Positions 28,409 through 37,130 of a stretch of 64,000 nucleotides of DNA are shown here, in pieces. This DNA is from Chryseobacterium formosense (lineage in GTDB: Bacteria; Bacteroidota; Bacteroidia; Flavobacteriales; Weeksellaceae): positions 620,001 to 684,000 of the forward strand of contig NZ_FPAP01000002.1 of assembly GCF_900116415.1 (NCBI RefSeq). The letters run 5' to 3'. Position 1 is the stretch's first letter; each line of letters starts with the position of its first letter. The position numbers were made by a program, and so were the translations under genes. The notes beneath the pieces were generated by a model that saw only the letters and a list, made by a program, of their open reading frames with translations, searched no databases and was not told the DNA's origin.

Positions 28409-29140
28409 TTAGTTTTTAATACAGGAATTATTGAAAAAAGCTGCTACTCCAAAATATATTTTTAAGATTGAATGAAGAATGATATTACTTTTACTAAAAC
28501 AAATCGTCCTTCTGTTTAATCTCTTTAAATTTGTTCTGATATTCAGATTCATTCTCTCGATAGAGTTGGTTCCAAATCTTTTGGTACTATGAATTTCTTT
28601 TGGAATTAAATAGCGATAGTTTCTGAGCCTATCGGTATAAATTTTTTCGGGTTCTGAATGAATTAAAGTTTTTATTACAGTATTTAAGGTTTTATTTGTT
28701 CTCTTTCCAATGTTAAACCCTATGATTGACTTTGTATTTTTATGAATTGCATAAACAAGCCATTGCGGATTTGATTTTTTCCGGATAAAAATCCTCATCT
28801 CATCAAGTTCATAAGATTGTCCGTATATGATTTTAGGTGGAATAATTGTTTTAGCAATACTGAGAATTCTTTTAAATAAAGTGGTTGTAGAAATATTTAA
28901 AATTCTGGCGATGCTTCTGATTCCCAACCCCTCTTTTGTAAACTTGATAATATCTGAATTAATATTACTGTGATAAGCTTTATAACTGTAAAATTCTATA
29001 AATCTCCTGTTGCAGTTTTTGCAGAAATATTGTTGCTTTTTTGTTTTTGTAGTTCCGTTTTTAATAATGTTTTTTGAATGGCAGAAATTACACATTTTCG
29101 CATCACTAACTCTGATACATGAGGAATGATCTTCAGTCAT
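28409..29140 (-). CDS. IS1-family transposase
   Basis: The protein has an N-terminal zinc-ribbon (CNFCHSKNI ... YFCKNCNRRF), a helix-turn-helix (GIRSIARILNISTTTLFKR) and a DDE-type nuclease core: D in YELDEMRIF, D in IYTDRLRNYRYLIP and E in FGTNSIERMNLNIR. Unlike E. coli IS1, the InsA-like and InsB-like parts are in one frame, as is common in flavobacterial IS1 relatives. The ATG at 29095 (MCNFCHSKNI) is the likelier start, because the 15 upstream codons overlap one copy of a direct repeat. The gene appears intact. Confidence 0.85.
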   Translation of the reverse strand: MTEDHSSCIRVSDAKMCNFCHSKNIIKNGTTKTKKQQYFCKNCNRRFIEFYSYKAYHSNINSDIIKFTKEGLGIRSIARILNISTTTLFKRILSIAKTIIPPKIIYGQSYELDEMRIFIRKKSNPQWLVYAIHKNTKSIIGFNIGKRTNKTLNTVIKTLIHSEPEKIYTDRLRNYRYLIPKEIHSTKRFGTNSIERMNLNIRTNLKRLNRRTICFSKSNIILHSILKIYFGVAAFFNNSCIKN

Positions 29141-29277
29141 TTAGATATGTTTTTATCAGTAAAAATAAATAAGAGTAGGGAATGTCTACTCTTGTTTTGA
29201 TTATTTATATTTTATTGGGTGTTGAAAACCGGTAATTTGAGTTTTTTAAAATCAATATCACTAACTCTGAAACATGA
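29102..29277. repeat. 21-bp direct repeat, two copies
   Basis: The two copies, 29102-29122 and 29257-29277, differ at one position (ATCACTAACTCTGA, then T or A, then ACATGA). Each is followed at a similar distance by a hairpin containing AAGAGTA and TACTCTT, so a unit of roughly 90 bases was duplicated and then diverged. One copy overlaps the annotated N-terminus of the transposase. The unit seems to mark the distal edge of the Rhs array. Confidence 0.6.
29171..29193. terminator. Hairpin, copy 1 of duplicated terminator
   Basis: AAGAGTAG pairs with CTACTCTT around a 7-base loop, flanked by A-rich and T-rich sequence. It is a diverged duplicate of the hairpin at 29305-29335. Confidence 0.55.
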
Positions 29278-29304
29278 CCGAATAGTTAAATTTCTTTCAA
29301 AAAT

Positions 29305-29335
29305 AAAAAGAGTAACTAAATTGTTACTCTTTTTT
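29305..29335. terminator. Terminator at the end of the Rhs array
   Basis: AAAAAGAGTAAC pairs perfectly with GTTACTCTTTTT around TAAATT. It has A and T runs on the two sides and can work in both directions. It lies 25 bases past the stop of the last empty Rhs tip. Confidence 0.75.
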
Positions 29336-29359
29336 AAGGTTTTTAAGAGTGATATTTTC

Positions 29360-29527
29360 TTAAACATCCATCAATAAAGGAAACCAACACTTCTGATACA
29401 TTATCGGTTGGTACTTCTCCGCCAGAGGATCTACCACACCCCATCTACCAATATCGGGCATATAGAATCTTGCTCCATAATCATACATACCCGTCTCTTG
29501 CAGTTCTTTCCCGTTGTACTTGTAATT
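29360..29527 (-). pseudogene. Empty Rhs tip (cassette 11), no toxin domain
   Basis: The minus strand encodes the usual cassette anchor ([36 protein letters not shown]), but then goes straight to [13 protein letters not shown] and a stop, without the [10 protein letters not shown] joint or any toxin. There is no start codon before the anchor. A 23-base stretch within its tail is repeated at 32330-32352. It is a remnant of a twelfth tip, perhaps cut when the array was shortened or the IS arrived. Confidence 0.75.
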
Positions 29528-29573
29528 TTTATAACTACCTGTTCTTAAAAAAGCCTCTTCGATATTTTGTGTT

Positions 29574-29972
29574 TTAGTTTTTGAAACATAAGCCTTCTAC
29601 ATCATTAGTAATAAATAAATCTCTTTTAAAATTTATGTTTTTTTCGAAAGGGACAAAAACTCCATTATAAGTAATACCTCTAAGATAGTTATGTGAAACA
29701 AAGTTTTTAGGGTATAAAGATTCAAGGTTAAATTTATAAATTTGATTTACTTTTAGTAAATTACTTTTTTTACATTTATCAGAAGTTTTAGCAGATGCTA
29801 TCTTAATAATACTAGTATTTTTAATACTAATATCAGCCTTTTCAGCATTTATTAGATATATGTTCTCAATTGTATCTATTTTAATTATTCTATATTCAAT
29901 ACCAGTAACAAGTTTAGATTTTGTATTACAAGAAATTATTGATAGAAGTAATATTATTAAATATTTTTTCAT
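29574..29972 (-). CDS. Immunity lipoprotein of Rhs cassette 10
   Basis: The 132-residue protein starts [18 protein letters not shown] (lipobox IISC). It is homologous along its length to the immunity protein of the main Rhs gene at 44744-45175: YRIIKIDT against [22 protein letters not shown] against IFKIATKKEILKPC, and the end GLCFKN against GVCYQN. The toxins of the two cassettes are homologous as well. It begins 3 bases after the toxin stop at 29976. Confidence 0.75.
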   Translation of the reverse strand: MKKYLIILLLSIISCNTKSKLVTGIEYRIIKIDTIENIYLINAEKADISIKNTSIIKIASAKTSDKCKKSNLLKVNQIYKFNLESLYPKNFVSHNYLRGITYNGVFVPFEKNINFKRDLFITNDVEGLCFKN

Positions 29973-29975
29973 GTT

Positions 29976-30795
29976 TTAAGGATAAGTTTGAATAATTAAA
30001 GGAGCTTTAACATTTGTGGAATCAGTTATTATAAATTCAGCTCTTCCTGTCTTTGTTAATATATTTGTGGGATTTCCATTTTGATCAAAAAAAATTAGCT
30101 TGAACACCATCTGTGGTTTGAGGTGTTGCACCATAGTGAGCTCTATTATATACGCTAAAAGGATTATCTCCATCCATTTCAGACGGAGGACCAGCATTAT
30201 GTCCGAGCTTTCTAGCTATTATTCCTCCTTGATATGATTCTGTTACTTCATGTAACATATCGGTTCCTGGCTTCCCAAAATAATCACTCATTGCCCCTAA
30301 AACTTTTGGGTTTACCTCTTGCTCAGTTTCTGTTATAGCACTCATAGAGCTTCCATCTCTACTTAATAGATTACGTGTTTTGTTGCCAGAAAAAGCACCT
30401 CCAATATATAAATTTTCTGCTTCTGTTATTTTTGTATTTTCAGCTTTCACATTTACATTTACAGAATGATCATCAATAGCGTTAACTAATTGCTGCGCAT
30501 CCGCAGATAGTTTACCACTTGAATTATTTTGTTTATAAGAAACTTTTCCATTATTATCTTTGGTTAAAGTAAGTTCAGAAGAAACGGCTTTTTGCAATTC
30601 ATTTAATGCAGCATCTGCAGCTCTTCCTGTAATTATAACATCCTTATTTTGTTTCCCATCTGGATCAATAAATCTTATTGGATTATTAAGTGCATAATTA
30701 TAAGGGCTATGTCTCGTCATCTTCTCCGCCAGCGGATCCACAACACCCCATCTTCCAATATCGGGCATATAGAATCTTGCTCCGTAATCATACAT
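29976..30795 (-). pseudogene. Rhs tip, cassette 10, HE-type peptidase-like toxin, frameshifted
   Basis: The anchor [20 protein letters not shown] to RFIDPDGKQ is followed by a toxin homologous to that of the main Rhs protein: KDVIITGRA, a putative metal site [12 protein letters not shown] (His182, Glu183) and YNRAH (His220), against TLHEILESYIAG and YEAAH. The frame ends at 30085 after GVQANFF. If one T of a run of eight is removed, it continues as [20 protein letters not shown] to IIQTYP (the main toxin ends ILWTYP). So it is one gene interrupted by a one-base homopolymer indel. The anchor before the first ATG is in frame but has no start codon. Confidence 0.7.
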
Positions 30796-30840
30796 TCCCG
30801 TCTCTTGGAGTTCTTTACCGTTGTACTTATATTGATAACT

Positions 30841-30898
30841 AACCTCGCAATTTGCGAGGTTTTTTTATTATCTGCCACACGATGCAATCGTGCGGGAG
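30841..30898. repeat. Inter-cassette hairpin linker, between cassettes 9 and 10
   Basis: The first hairpin (30841-30861) is AACCTCGCAA paired with TTGCGAGGTT, followed by T on the plus strand. The second (30872-30898) has CACGAT paired with ATCGTG inside CTGCCA...CGGGAG. Its position and partial sequence match the linkers at 35662-35688 and 37100-37124. Confidence 0.6.
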
Positions 30899-30911
30899 CG
30901 GGGTTAATCTA

Positions 30912-31406
30912 TCAGAAATGTGATTTTTGTTTAAAAACAAATCCAATGCTTCCATTTTTTGTTTTTTTATAGTAGTAAATACTATCATTAATAATATTTA
31001 GTGTATCAATTTTTGGAAATGTATATAAGGATTCATCAGGATAAATAGTTCTTCCATCATAAAAATGCTTTACGTTTGACCTGAATTCTGTTGTAAGGAA
31101 TGTACAGTTTGAATTATCAAAATAAGGTATTTCAATATCTTGATTTGGATTTAAGATTATTATTTTGTTTTTAATTATTTTATATTTTTTATTTAAGGAA
31201 ATATTTTTGAACTTGTCACTAATCTCTGTACAATTGTAAGTATTATTTATGATAAGATTTTTGTGGTCTATTATTTTCACAGAAAATTTTCTATTAGAAT
31301 TTTCATAAATGTACTCTTTACCGACTATTTTTGAATTCTGACTTTTACATGAGATTAATGAAATTAATAATAGCATTGAAATCAATGACATACAATTATT
31401 TTGCAT
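30912..31406 (-). CDS. Immunity lipoprotein of Rhs cassette 9
   Basis: The protein of 164 residues starts MQNNCMSLISMLLLISLISC with lipobox LISC; the second Met (31391) is an equally good start. The body is Asn/Lys/Ile-rich with no recognised family. Its start overlaps the end of the cassette 9 toxin at 31396, so the pair is translationally coupled. It is probably the cognate periplasmic immunity protein. Confidence 0.6.
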   Translation of the reverse strand: MQNNCMSLISMLLLISLISCKSQNSKIVGKEYIYENSNRKFSVKIIDHKNLIINNTYNCTEISDKFKNISLNKKYKIIKNKIIILNPNQDIEIPYFDNSNCTFLTTEFRSNVKHFYDGRTIYPDESLYTFPKIDTLNIINDSIYYYKKTKNGSIGFVFKQKSHF

Positions 31407-32234
31407 AATAATTTTTATCTGTTTTTGGTGGATATATTAATTTTTGATTTAAGCCAGGTTTATCAACTAATCTTTGTAAAAAGCTATTGTCTAATTGATT
31501 AATATCAGTAACTGTTTCTGTTAGCCCAACTTTATATATATTGTTTAGATCTGACAAATCTAAATATGGTTTAAATATAATTTGCCCAACTGCAGACAAT
31601 TCAGCCTTATATGCATCTATTTCTTTACTTGCCCCAAAACTTCCAGAAACTACACTACCTATGCCGTCAATGTCATATTCTTTTCTAGCAATCTGACCAC
31701 CATGTCTACCTTCATGAACTTTATCACCATAGGAATCAAAATATACTGTAATTTGCCCATCACCAGTTCTTTTGGTTTCTGGAAAGCCCCATTCTCTGAT
31801 TTATTACTAAATACATAATCATTATTTTTATCATGGATCATATCAGTTATATCATTTATATCATTTATATCATTTATAGACTTGTTAACTTCATTAACCA
31901 TTGAATTAATGTTACCTATTTCTTTTTTCTGAGCTTTACTCAAAGAAACCTTACCGTTTTTATCAGTTGCTGAACTATAAATCATACTTCTTTGCAATTC
32001 TAGTTGGCTTTTTCTCATATTAAGTCCCATTTGTGTATGTTCAGCTTCTTTTTTGCTCTGTGGATCGTTTATTGTTCTTCCATCCGGATCAGTAAACCTT
32101 ATAGGATTATTGATGGTATAATTATATGGTGTATGTCTTCTATATATTTCCGCTAGCGGATCTACCACACCCCATCTACCAATATCCGGCATATAAAATC
32201 TTGCTCCATAATCATACATTCCAGTCTCTTGCAA
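31396..32234 (-). pseudogene. Rhs tip, cassette 9, HEGRH metallopeptidase-like toxin, frameshifted
   Basis: The anchor ends in [12 protein letters not shown]. After a helical region and four 9-bp tandem repeats ([10 protein letters not shown]), the frame drifts at ENGAFQKPK and stops at 31659. In the shifted frame the natural sequence is [50 protein letters not shown] and so on to KNYYAK at 31396. HEGRH followed by EIDAYKAE is an HExxH zincin-like arrangement. Removing an AG from AGAG restores one frame. The toxin is therefore broken unless the shift is a sequencing error. Confidence 0.65.
31842..31877. repeat. Four 9-bp tandem repeats inside cassette 9 toxin
   Basis: ATCAGTTAT is followed by three ATCATTTAT units. 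They are read on the minus strand as the peptide repeat IND, so changes in copy number keep the frame. Confidence 0.8.
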
Positions 32235-32329
32235 CTCCTTACCGTTATACTTATAATTGTATAAATGTGAGGTTACTCATTACCTCCCAATAGTTACTGC
32301 TTTTTAATGAGATTTATTAATTAATAAAT

Positions 32330-32352
32330 GAAACCAACACTTCTGATACATT
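32330..32352. repeat. 23-bp repeat shared with the empty tip
   Basis: This stretch, containing GAAACCAACACTTCTGATAC, is identical to 29380-29402. The bases before it also agree in part (AATAAA). On the minus strand both read MYQKCWF.LL, although here the frame is not part of a gene. It marks a second copy of a lost coding tail, next to the end of cassette 8 immunity. Confidence 0.7.
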
Positions 32353-32358
32353 TCCCAA

Positions 32359-32907
32359 TTACTTTGTGCCAATTCGGGACAAAACTGTTTTTACTTTTAA
32401 TCCATCTTTGGGTACTTCAAGAAGATTATTCGAGCTGTCAGATTTTTTTTCCAAAAAGTAATATTGTAATTGTATTTTTTTTGTTTGTTTAAAGTTGATT
32501 TTAAAATCATCAATATTATAATTTATAACTAATTTATTATTAGGTTGTATTTCTATGAAATTAAACTTTTTAATTCCACTATTTGAGGCATCATCCATAT
32601 AATTGTTATAAAATGAATCAATCAGTAAAATATTATTTTTTACAGTAATATTTCTTTTAGAGTAAAACATACTTTCATTTTCTAAAACTGTAGAGAATAT
32701 AAGTATTTTATTTTTTGAATTATTTTTTATGGTAAACGAATTTTTACTTGCTGTACCAATAATCTCCTTATTTTTAATAATTTGAATTGGTGCATACTTG
32801 CTATTATTATAAATTAAATAATCTGTTTGAGAATTAAATATATTCTTTCGGATTGTACAAGAATGTAAAATACCGAAGATTATACTAAAAATTAATGTGT
32901 ACTTCAT
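32359..32907 (-). CDS. Immunity lipoprotein of Rhs cassette 8
   Basis: The start at 32907 gives MKYTLIFSIIFGILHSCTIR, a lipoprotein signal with lipobox LHSC; an upstream in-frame start would add ten residues before the signal. It begins 4 bases after the toxin stop at 32912. The mature protein, about 165 residues, is rich in Asn and Lys beta strands (KNSFTIKNNSKNKILIFST). No family was recognised. The last residues (KTVLSRIGTK) run into the repeat region, so the end may have been changed by recombination. Confidence 0.6.
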   Translation of the reverse strand: MKYTLIFSIIFGILHSCTIRKNIFNSQTDYLIYNNSKYAPIQIIKNKEIIGTASKNSFTIKNNSKNKILIFSTVLENESMFYSKRNITVKNNILLIDSFYNNYMDDASNSGIKKFNFIEIQPNNKLVINYNIDDFKINFKQTKKIQLQYYFLEKKSDSSNNLLEVPKDGLKVKTVLSRIGTK

Positions 32908-32911
32908 TATT

Positions 32912-34168
32912 CTATTTTTTTTTAGGATGATGAGCATTATATGCTTTGTGTGGAATTGGTGCTGGTATAACAGACTTTATACTGCCATCAGCATTGTATG
33001 AGACATTTTTAAAAATTTTACCCCCTAAATTTTCAATTTCCATAGCTCTTCCCAGGTCGGACCCACTTCCTGCTCGCAAATGACCTATACCATGCCAAAA
33101 ATTTTCGTATGGTGAAAATGTTTTTGTTGGTCCAAGTCCTCCATTCTGTAGAATGTCCATTGGATTTACAAGAACTTGATCCCCATCTGCTGTATAAGTG
33201 ACATCTATTTGTGCGCTTTGTATTGAATTTGGATTAATAGCCAAAATCCCTTCTCCATTTTTAGTTGCTGAAGGATAAACAGCAGCATCTCCTTGAGTAC
33301 CACTGTTTCCTGTGTTTAATTTAACTGTTTTACCATTTTTTGCTTGATATTCAAAGTTTTCTTCTACTACAACATTATACGTGGTACTTGATGTAATTAA
33401 GCTATTTAACTCATTAAAAGCATTCTTTTCATCAGGACTAAAACTTGATATATCTCCACTGAACAGTAATTTTCCATTTGAATCGTAAGAAAAATCTTTG
33501 CTTTTTTCACCAAAAGAACTTGCAAGTAACCCATTTACAACTTTTTGATATTTTTCGGGAACAATTATATCCTCGTTTTGCATTCCATCCGGATCAATGA
33601 ATCTAATCGGATTATTGTAAGCATAAGTATAAGGTGACCAACGTCTAGAAGTTTCCGCAAGAGGGTCAACCACACCCCATCTCCCGATATCCGGCATATA
33701 GAATCTAGCTCCATAATCATACATTCCCGTTTCTTGCAATTCTTTTCCATTATATTTCATTTTATAAGCATTAGAGCTATAAACCTGATTATTATGATCA
33801 AACAACATCCCAAAAGGATAGTAAGAATTATTAGCAACAATCTCTCCCGGAATAAAATACTCAATACAATTTCCATCGGAGCATTCCCTAATTCTCTGAT
33901 CACGGCTTCTTATGTTTCCGTCACGGTCAGAATCTGCATAGCTTAGTCTTATATTTCCCAAATGATTAACATAATTGTAAACATATAAACCCAAAAGAGC
34001 ATCAAAATATCCTTCAGAAGTAGGAATGATTCTTAATTTCATCCCATGGGTCGTTGTGTTACCGGTCTCATCTTCCCACCTATATGTAAACTTATACTGA
34101 AAACCATCAAGGTAATTGGTTTTCACTGTTCCAAAGAGCTTCTTCATTTTTACTCCCACGGTACACAT
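32912..34168 (-). CDS. Rhs tip, cassette 8, long core with HxxxH peptidase-like toxin
   Basis: This displaced tip retains about 190 residues of Rhs core (KLFGTVKTNYLDGFQYKFTY ... NHLGNIRLSYADSDRDGNIR ... [11 protein letters not shown]), then [12 protein letters not shown] and a toxin of about 215 residues. The toxin has a possible metal site HGIGHLRAG (His359, His363) and EIENL (Glu379), resembling cassette 2 (HEILGHG, RVENL), but the usual Glu after the first His is Gly. Relative to the main gene, the DNA before MKKLFG has lost five bases, putting the earlier core out of frame. ATG codons at 34168 and 34147 are both available; GGGAG precedes the latter. Confidence 0.65.
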   Translation of the reverse strand: MCTVGVKMKKLFGTVKTNYLDGFQYKFTYRWEDETGNTTTHGMKLRIIPTSEGYFDALLGLYVYNYVNHLGNIRLSYADSDRDGNIRSRDQRIRECSDGNCIEYFIPGEIVANNSYYPFGMLFDHNNQVYSSNAYKMKYNGKELQETGMYDYGARFYMPDIGRWGVVDPLAETSRRWSPYTYAYNNPIRFIDPDGMQNEDIIVPEKYQKVVNGLLASSFGEKSKDFSYDSNGKLLFSGDISSFSPDEKNAFNELNSLITSSTTYNVVVEENFEYQAKNGKTVKLNTGNSGTQGDAAVYPSATKNGEGILAINPNSIQSAQIDVTYTADGDQVLVNPMDILQNGGLGPTKTFSPYENFWHGIGHLRAGSGSDLGRAMEIENLGGKIFKNVSYNADGSIKSVIPAPIPHKAYNAHHPKKK

Positions 34169-34264
34169 AATTGGTTACCTGTCCGTTCTGAGTAATCTGC
34201 TTAGGTAAATTTAAATGTTGGATTTGTGACTAATTAATTTGAACATTATCAGATAAATTACTCA

Positions 34265-34783
34265 TCATATTCCTTTATGCTTTTCTTTTATCAATTTCCA
34301 TTTTTTTTCTTCACAGGAATATTGAAAAATAATAGTTGAGCCACCACCATTGGAAAACTGCAAAAGCTTATGTTTATAAGTGACTTTAAAAGCTATAATA
34401 TTAATTTTTAATTCATTTTCTGACAAAATGGGAATTATCTTCCAGGCATCCAGACCTTTTTTTATTACACTTCTATTTTTTGGATTTTCTATATCTATAG
34501 TTTTTAAAGGAATGTCTGTCTTTACATTTTCCAAATTTACAGGTAAATGATTTTCATCAATAATATATATATTATTAATCTTTTTTTTAAAATTATGTAA
34601 GTATATCTTCCAATTATCAGCTTTTTCTTCTCTTTCTAGTTCTTTATTATAAAATCTATATGTGTCATTAGCTTTTAGTATAAGAGCTGAATCAATAAGT
34701 TTTTTATAATCATTATCTCTTTTACTCTGTGAAAAAAAGTTTGTAAAAATTATTGTAAAAACGCACAATATTATTCTTCTCAT
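34265..34783 (-). CDS. Immunity protein of Rhs cassette 7, secreted
   Basis: The 172-residue protein has a Sec signal (MRRIILCVFTIIFTNFFSQS) without a lipobox cysteine. It starts 2 bases after the stop of the cassette 7 toxin (34786). The end (STIIFQYSCEEKKWKLIKEK) is beta-rich. No family was recognised. Position and export signal make it the cognate immunity protein of a JAMM-like toxin. Confidence 0.6.
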   Translation of the reverse strand: MRRIILCVFTIIFTNFFSQSKRDNDYKKLIDSALILKANDTYRFYNKELEREEKADNWKIYLHNFKKKINNIYIIDENHLPVNLENVKTDIPLKTIDIENPKNRSVIKKGLDAWKIIPILSENELKINIIAFKVTYKHKLLQFSNGGGSTIIFQYSCEEKKWKLIKEKHKGI

Positions 34784-34785
34784 AA

Positions 34786-35670
34786 TTATTTTTTCTTTGG
34801 AATTGCGAAATATTTTTGTGGAATTGTAGCTTGAACTCCTTTACTATTATAAATATAAACATTACCATCTCCTCTACCGAAAACATACTCACTTTTATTG
34901 TGTCCACCTTGAATATCCCCTCCTTTGTAAGAAGGTGCTTGTAGCCACGATTTAGTTATTTTTCCTTCGGTCAATGTGCCACTTTGATGACTATGAAAAG
35001 TAACCTGATTTGCAAAATAAATATCAATCGAAATATTTGCATCAGTATCATTACTTGGGTTTCCAACTCTTCCAGGAGGGGCTTCTACAACCGTACCATC
35101 TTTTTTGATTCTACCACCGTATTCTCTATTATTAGCATCAGATGTTCCTCCTTTTCCATCATCTTGGTTTACAATATTTACCATTGCTTGTCTTGTATCT
35201 GAGCTGCCTTCTATTTCTACACTATTATCATAAGCAATACTATTAGTTTTAAAAGCATCAGTCTTACCTGAATTTTCAGTAATGAATTTTTCTGTGGCCT
35301 TCCTATCTTTATTAGAAATCCCTTGAGATGGTGCACCAGAATCAAAACTAGTTTTTGTTGTTTTTATAACATAAACTTTCTTATCATCAATTCCATCATT
35401 ACCTAAATATGTACCATCTTCACTTATAAAATCTCCTTCTAATCTACCATCTGGGTCTATAAAAAGTATTGGATTGTTGTAGGCATAACGATATGGAGAC
35501 CAAGCTCTGTTAACTTCCGCCAGCGGATCCACGACTCCCCACCTTCCAATATCGGGCATATAAAATCTTGCTCCATAATCATACATCCCCGTCTCTTGGA
35601 GTTCTTTACCATTGTACTTATAATTGTAAGTAACCTCATAAAATACAAGGTTACTTATTATCTCCCACAC
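34786..35670 (-). CDS. Rhs tip, cassette 7, JAMM-like toxin
   Basis: The anchor ([20 protein letters not shown] to [10 protein letters not shown]) is preceded by a GTG at 35670 that is in frame through the linker hairpin. The toxin, about 235 residues, contains REYGGRI, then FHSHQSG (His226, His228) and QAPSYKGGD (Ser247, Asp252). This is the order of metal ligands of a JAB/MPN (JAMM) metallopeptidase: Glu, HxH, Ser and Asp. It ends AIPKKK. The assignment rests on motifs only. Confidence 0.65.
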   Translation of the reverse strand: MWEIISNLVFYEVTYNYKYNGKELQETGMYDYGARFYMPDIGRWGVVDPLAEVNRAWSPYRYAYNNPILFIDPDGRLEGDFISEDGTYLGNDGIDDKKVYVIKTTKTSFDSGAPSQGISNKDRKATEKFITENSGKTDAFKTNSIAYDNSVEIEGSSDTRQAMVNIVNQDDGKGGTSDANNREYGGRIKKDGTVVEAPPGRVGNPSNDTDANISIDIYFANQVTFHSHQSGTLTEGKITKSWLQAPSYKGGDIQGGHNKSEYVFGRGDGNVYIYNSKGVQATIPQKYFAIPKKK

Positions 35671-35688
35671 GAGACAAGCGTGCGAGAG
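35662..35688. repeat. Inter-cassette hairpin linker, between cassettes 6 and 7
   Basis: CTCCCACACG-AGACAAG-CGTGCGAGAG forms an imperfect stem with paired CACG/CGTG and CTC/GAG. It follows the sequence GGTTACTTATTAT, which also precedes the other linkers (ACTCATTAC, TTTTATTAT). Confidence 0.55.
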
Positions 35689-35702
35689 CGAGGAGTTCTT
35701 GT

Positions 35703-36212
35703 TTACAAAGTTAAATTATCATTTTTTCTTCCCCATTTCTTATATAATTGAAACTCTCGTAATTGCTTTAATCTGTAATCCGGTGCATTAGAAATTATCT
35801 TACGAGATTTGATATTAACAATTTCAAATCCTTTTTTTAAAATTTGATCATCATTATTGAATTTTTTTCCAATTACTGATATACAAGGTAGCCCAAGCGA
35901 GTCATGGGGTGGTACGGAAATCGGCGTTAGCGCTTCAAAATTAATTTCAAATGTATCTTTTTTGTACACGTGTCTATAATTTTCTTGGACATCTTTAAGG
36001 GAAATTTTGATTGTATCATTTGTAGGATTTCCAAATAATAGAAAAGTCTCAACATTTTTAATATTTATACTATCTTTTGTATAATCACATATTAAATTTT
36101 GGAATGAACAAACTGCTTCTTCATTTTTAGAAATTGACTTTTTACAGGATATAAAAAAAACGGCTAACATCAATGGTAAAAAACCAAAATTATTTTTACT
36201 TGTATTTTTCAT
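35703..36212 (-). CDS. Immunity lipoprotein of Rhs cassette 6
   Basis: Start 36212 gives [20 protein letters not shown] and lipobox FISC. It overlaps the toxin end (36196) by 17 bases. The mature 145 residues contain Ig-like or bacterial DUF1573-like character ([20 protein letters not shown]), but no family is certain. Export and overlap with the toxin gene support an immunity role. The earlier Met (36233) would add seven residues before the signal. Confidence 0.6.
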   Translation of the reverse strand: MKNTSKNNFGFLPLMLAVFFISCKKSISKNEEAVCSFQNLICDYTKDSINIKNVETFLLFGNPTNDTIKISLKDVQENYRHVYKKDTFEINFEALTPISVPPHDSLGLPCISVIGKKFNNDDQILKKGFEIVNIKSRKIISNAPDYRLKQLREFQLYKKWGRKNDNLTL

Positions 36213-37035
36213 AATAAAATTTATCATTACCATAATTTTTTTTCATTAATTTTTGGAATTCAGGAGTTGTTTTCTTGAAAATAGGTGATGCTATTTGATG
36301 TTCATATATACGAACATGCTCTTTTGCTAAATCTAATGTTGTTTTAATTTTAGATTTTATTGATATATGACTTACCTGACCTCCTTCGTGACTTAATGCT
36401 GAAATCATATTATATTTGTCATTGTATAAATCCGAGACCTGTCCATTGCCAATCATTAAAGATACTGTATTGGTATCTGAATTTGCTTGCATTACAGCAT
36501 CGGGATTATATTCACCCCCATTAAAACTAAAAACTTTCCCTACCATTTTACCAGCTTCAAAATGAAAGTCTGCAATTCCCACAGAAGTACTATTTCCTTT
36601 AAGATTATTTAAGTCTACACCCGCTTCTTTAGCATAATGATTTGCAATATTTGCTAAAATAAAAGCATTGTCCTTATTAAAATTATAATCTTTTAGCTGC
36701 GTTGATAACCATGGTGCTGTATTCAAACTACCTGTAATCGGATTTTGAAAATCTATAACAATATTATTTGTTTTCTTATTGTCAGTGTAAAGATATTTCC
36801 CAAATTGATTAAAATGATCATCTGGAGGCATCTGACTTTGTAATTGTCTTACCATATCTTGCGCAGCTTGTCCTGTATAAATCGTAGATTCTCTTCCATC
36901 AGGATAAATAAACATAATCGGATTATTAAATGCATAATTATAAGGGCTATGACGAGTCATCTTTTCAGCTAACGGATCTACAACACCCCATCTACCAATA
37001 TCGGGCATATAAAATCTTGCTCCATAATCATACAT
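36196..37035 (-). CDS. Rhs tip, cassette 6, HE-type peptidase-like toxin
   Basis: The anchor [20 protein letters not shown] leads to [13 protein letters not shown]; the DPDG joint is changed to YPDG. The toxin of about 230 residues has [13 protein letters not shown] (His216, Glu217, His223) followed by [13 protein letters not shown]. This resembles cassette 9 (VHEGRHGGQ, then EIDAYKAE), but HExxH is not strict. A zincin-like fold is suspected. The anchor has a Gln for Glu (GKQLQETG) and no start codon before Met. Confidence 0.6.
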   Translation of the reverse strand: MYDYGARFYMPDIGRWGVVDPLAEKMTRHSPYNYAFNNPIMFIYPDGRESTIYTGQAAQDMVRQLQSQMPPDDHFNQFGKYLYTDNKKTNNIVIDFQNPITGSLNTAPWLSTQLKDYNFNKDNAFILANIANHYAKEAGVDLNNLKGNSTSVGIADFHFEAGKMVGKVFSFNGGEYNPDAVMQANSDTNTVSLMIGNGQVSDLYNDKYNMISALSHEGGQVSHISIKSKIKTTLDLAKEHVRIYEHQIASPIFKKTTPEFQKLMKKNYGNDKFYYEKYK

Positions 37036-37099
37036 ACCCGTCTCTTGCAGTTGTTTGCCGTTGTACTTGTAATTGTATAAATGCGAGGTTACTCATTAC

Positions 37100-37124
37100 C
37101 TCCCACAAGAAAATCGTATGGGAG
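37100..37124. repeat. Inter-cassette hairpin linker, between cassettes 5 and 6
   Basis: CTCCCA pairs perfectly with TGGGAG across a 13-base loop. It follows GAGGTTACTCATTAC, a sequence found also at the linker near 32270. Related hairpins are at 30872-30898 and 35662-35688. Confidence 0.6.
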
Positions 37125-37130
37125 AAAGGT

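Larger units (their letters stand above)
28391..29233 (-). mobile_element. IS1-like insertion element, ends tentative
   Basis: The transposase gene is bounded by weakly matching ends: AAAGTTTTGAACAGG at 28391-28405 and, read inward on the other strand, CGGTTTTCAACACCC ending near 29232. Eleven of these 15 bases agree. No convincing target duplication was found. The element lies between the two weapon loci and directly past the last Rhs tip. Confidence 0.35.

Noticed and set aside
28409..29140. Reading the IS as a RAYT or IS200 element because of nearby hairpins
   Set aside because: The protein has a zinc-ribbon and a DDE core of IS1 type, not the HUH Tyr motif.
36196..37035. Strict HExxH zincin assignment for cassette 6
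   Set aside because: The motif is HEGGQVSH; the second His is not at the HExxH position, so only a tentative HE-type label was kept.
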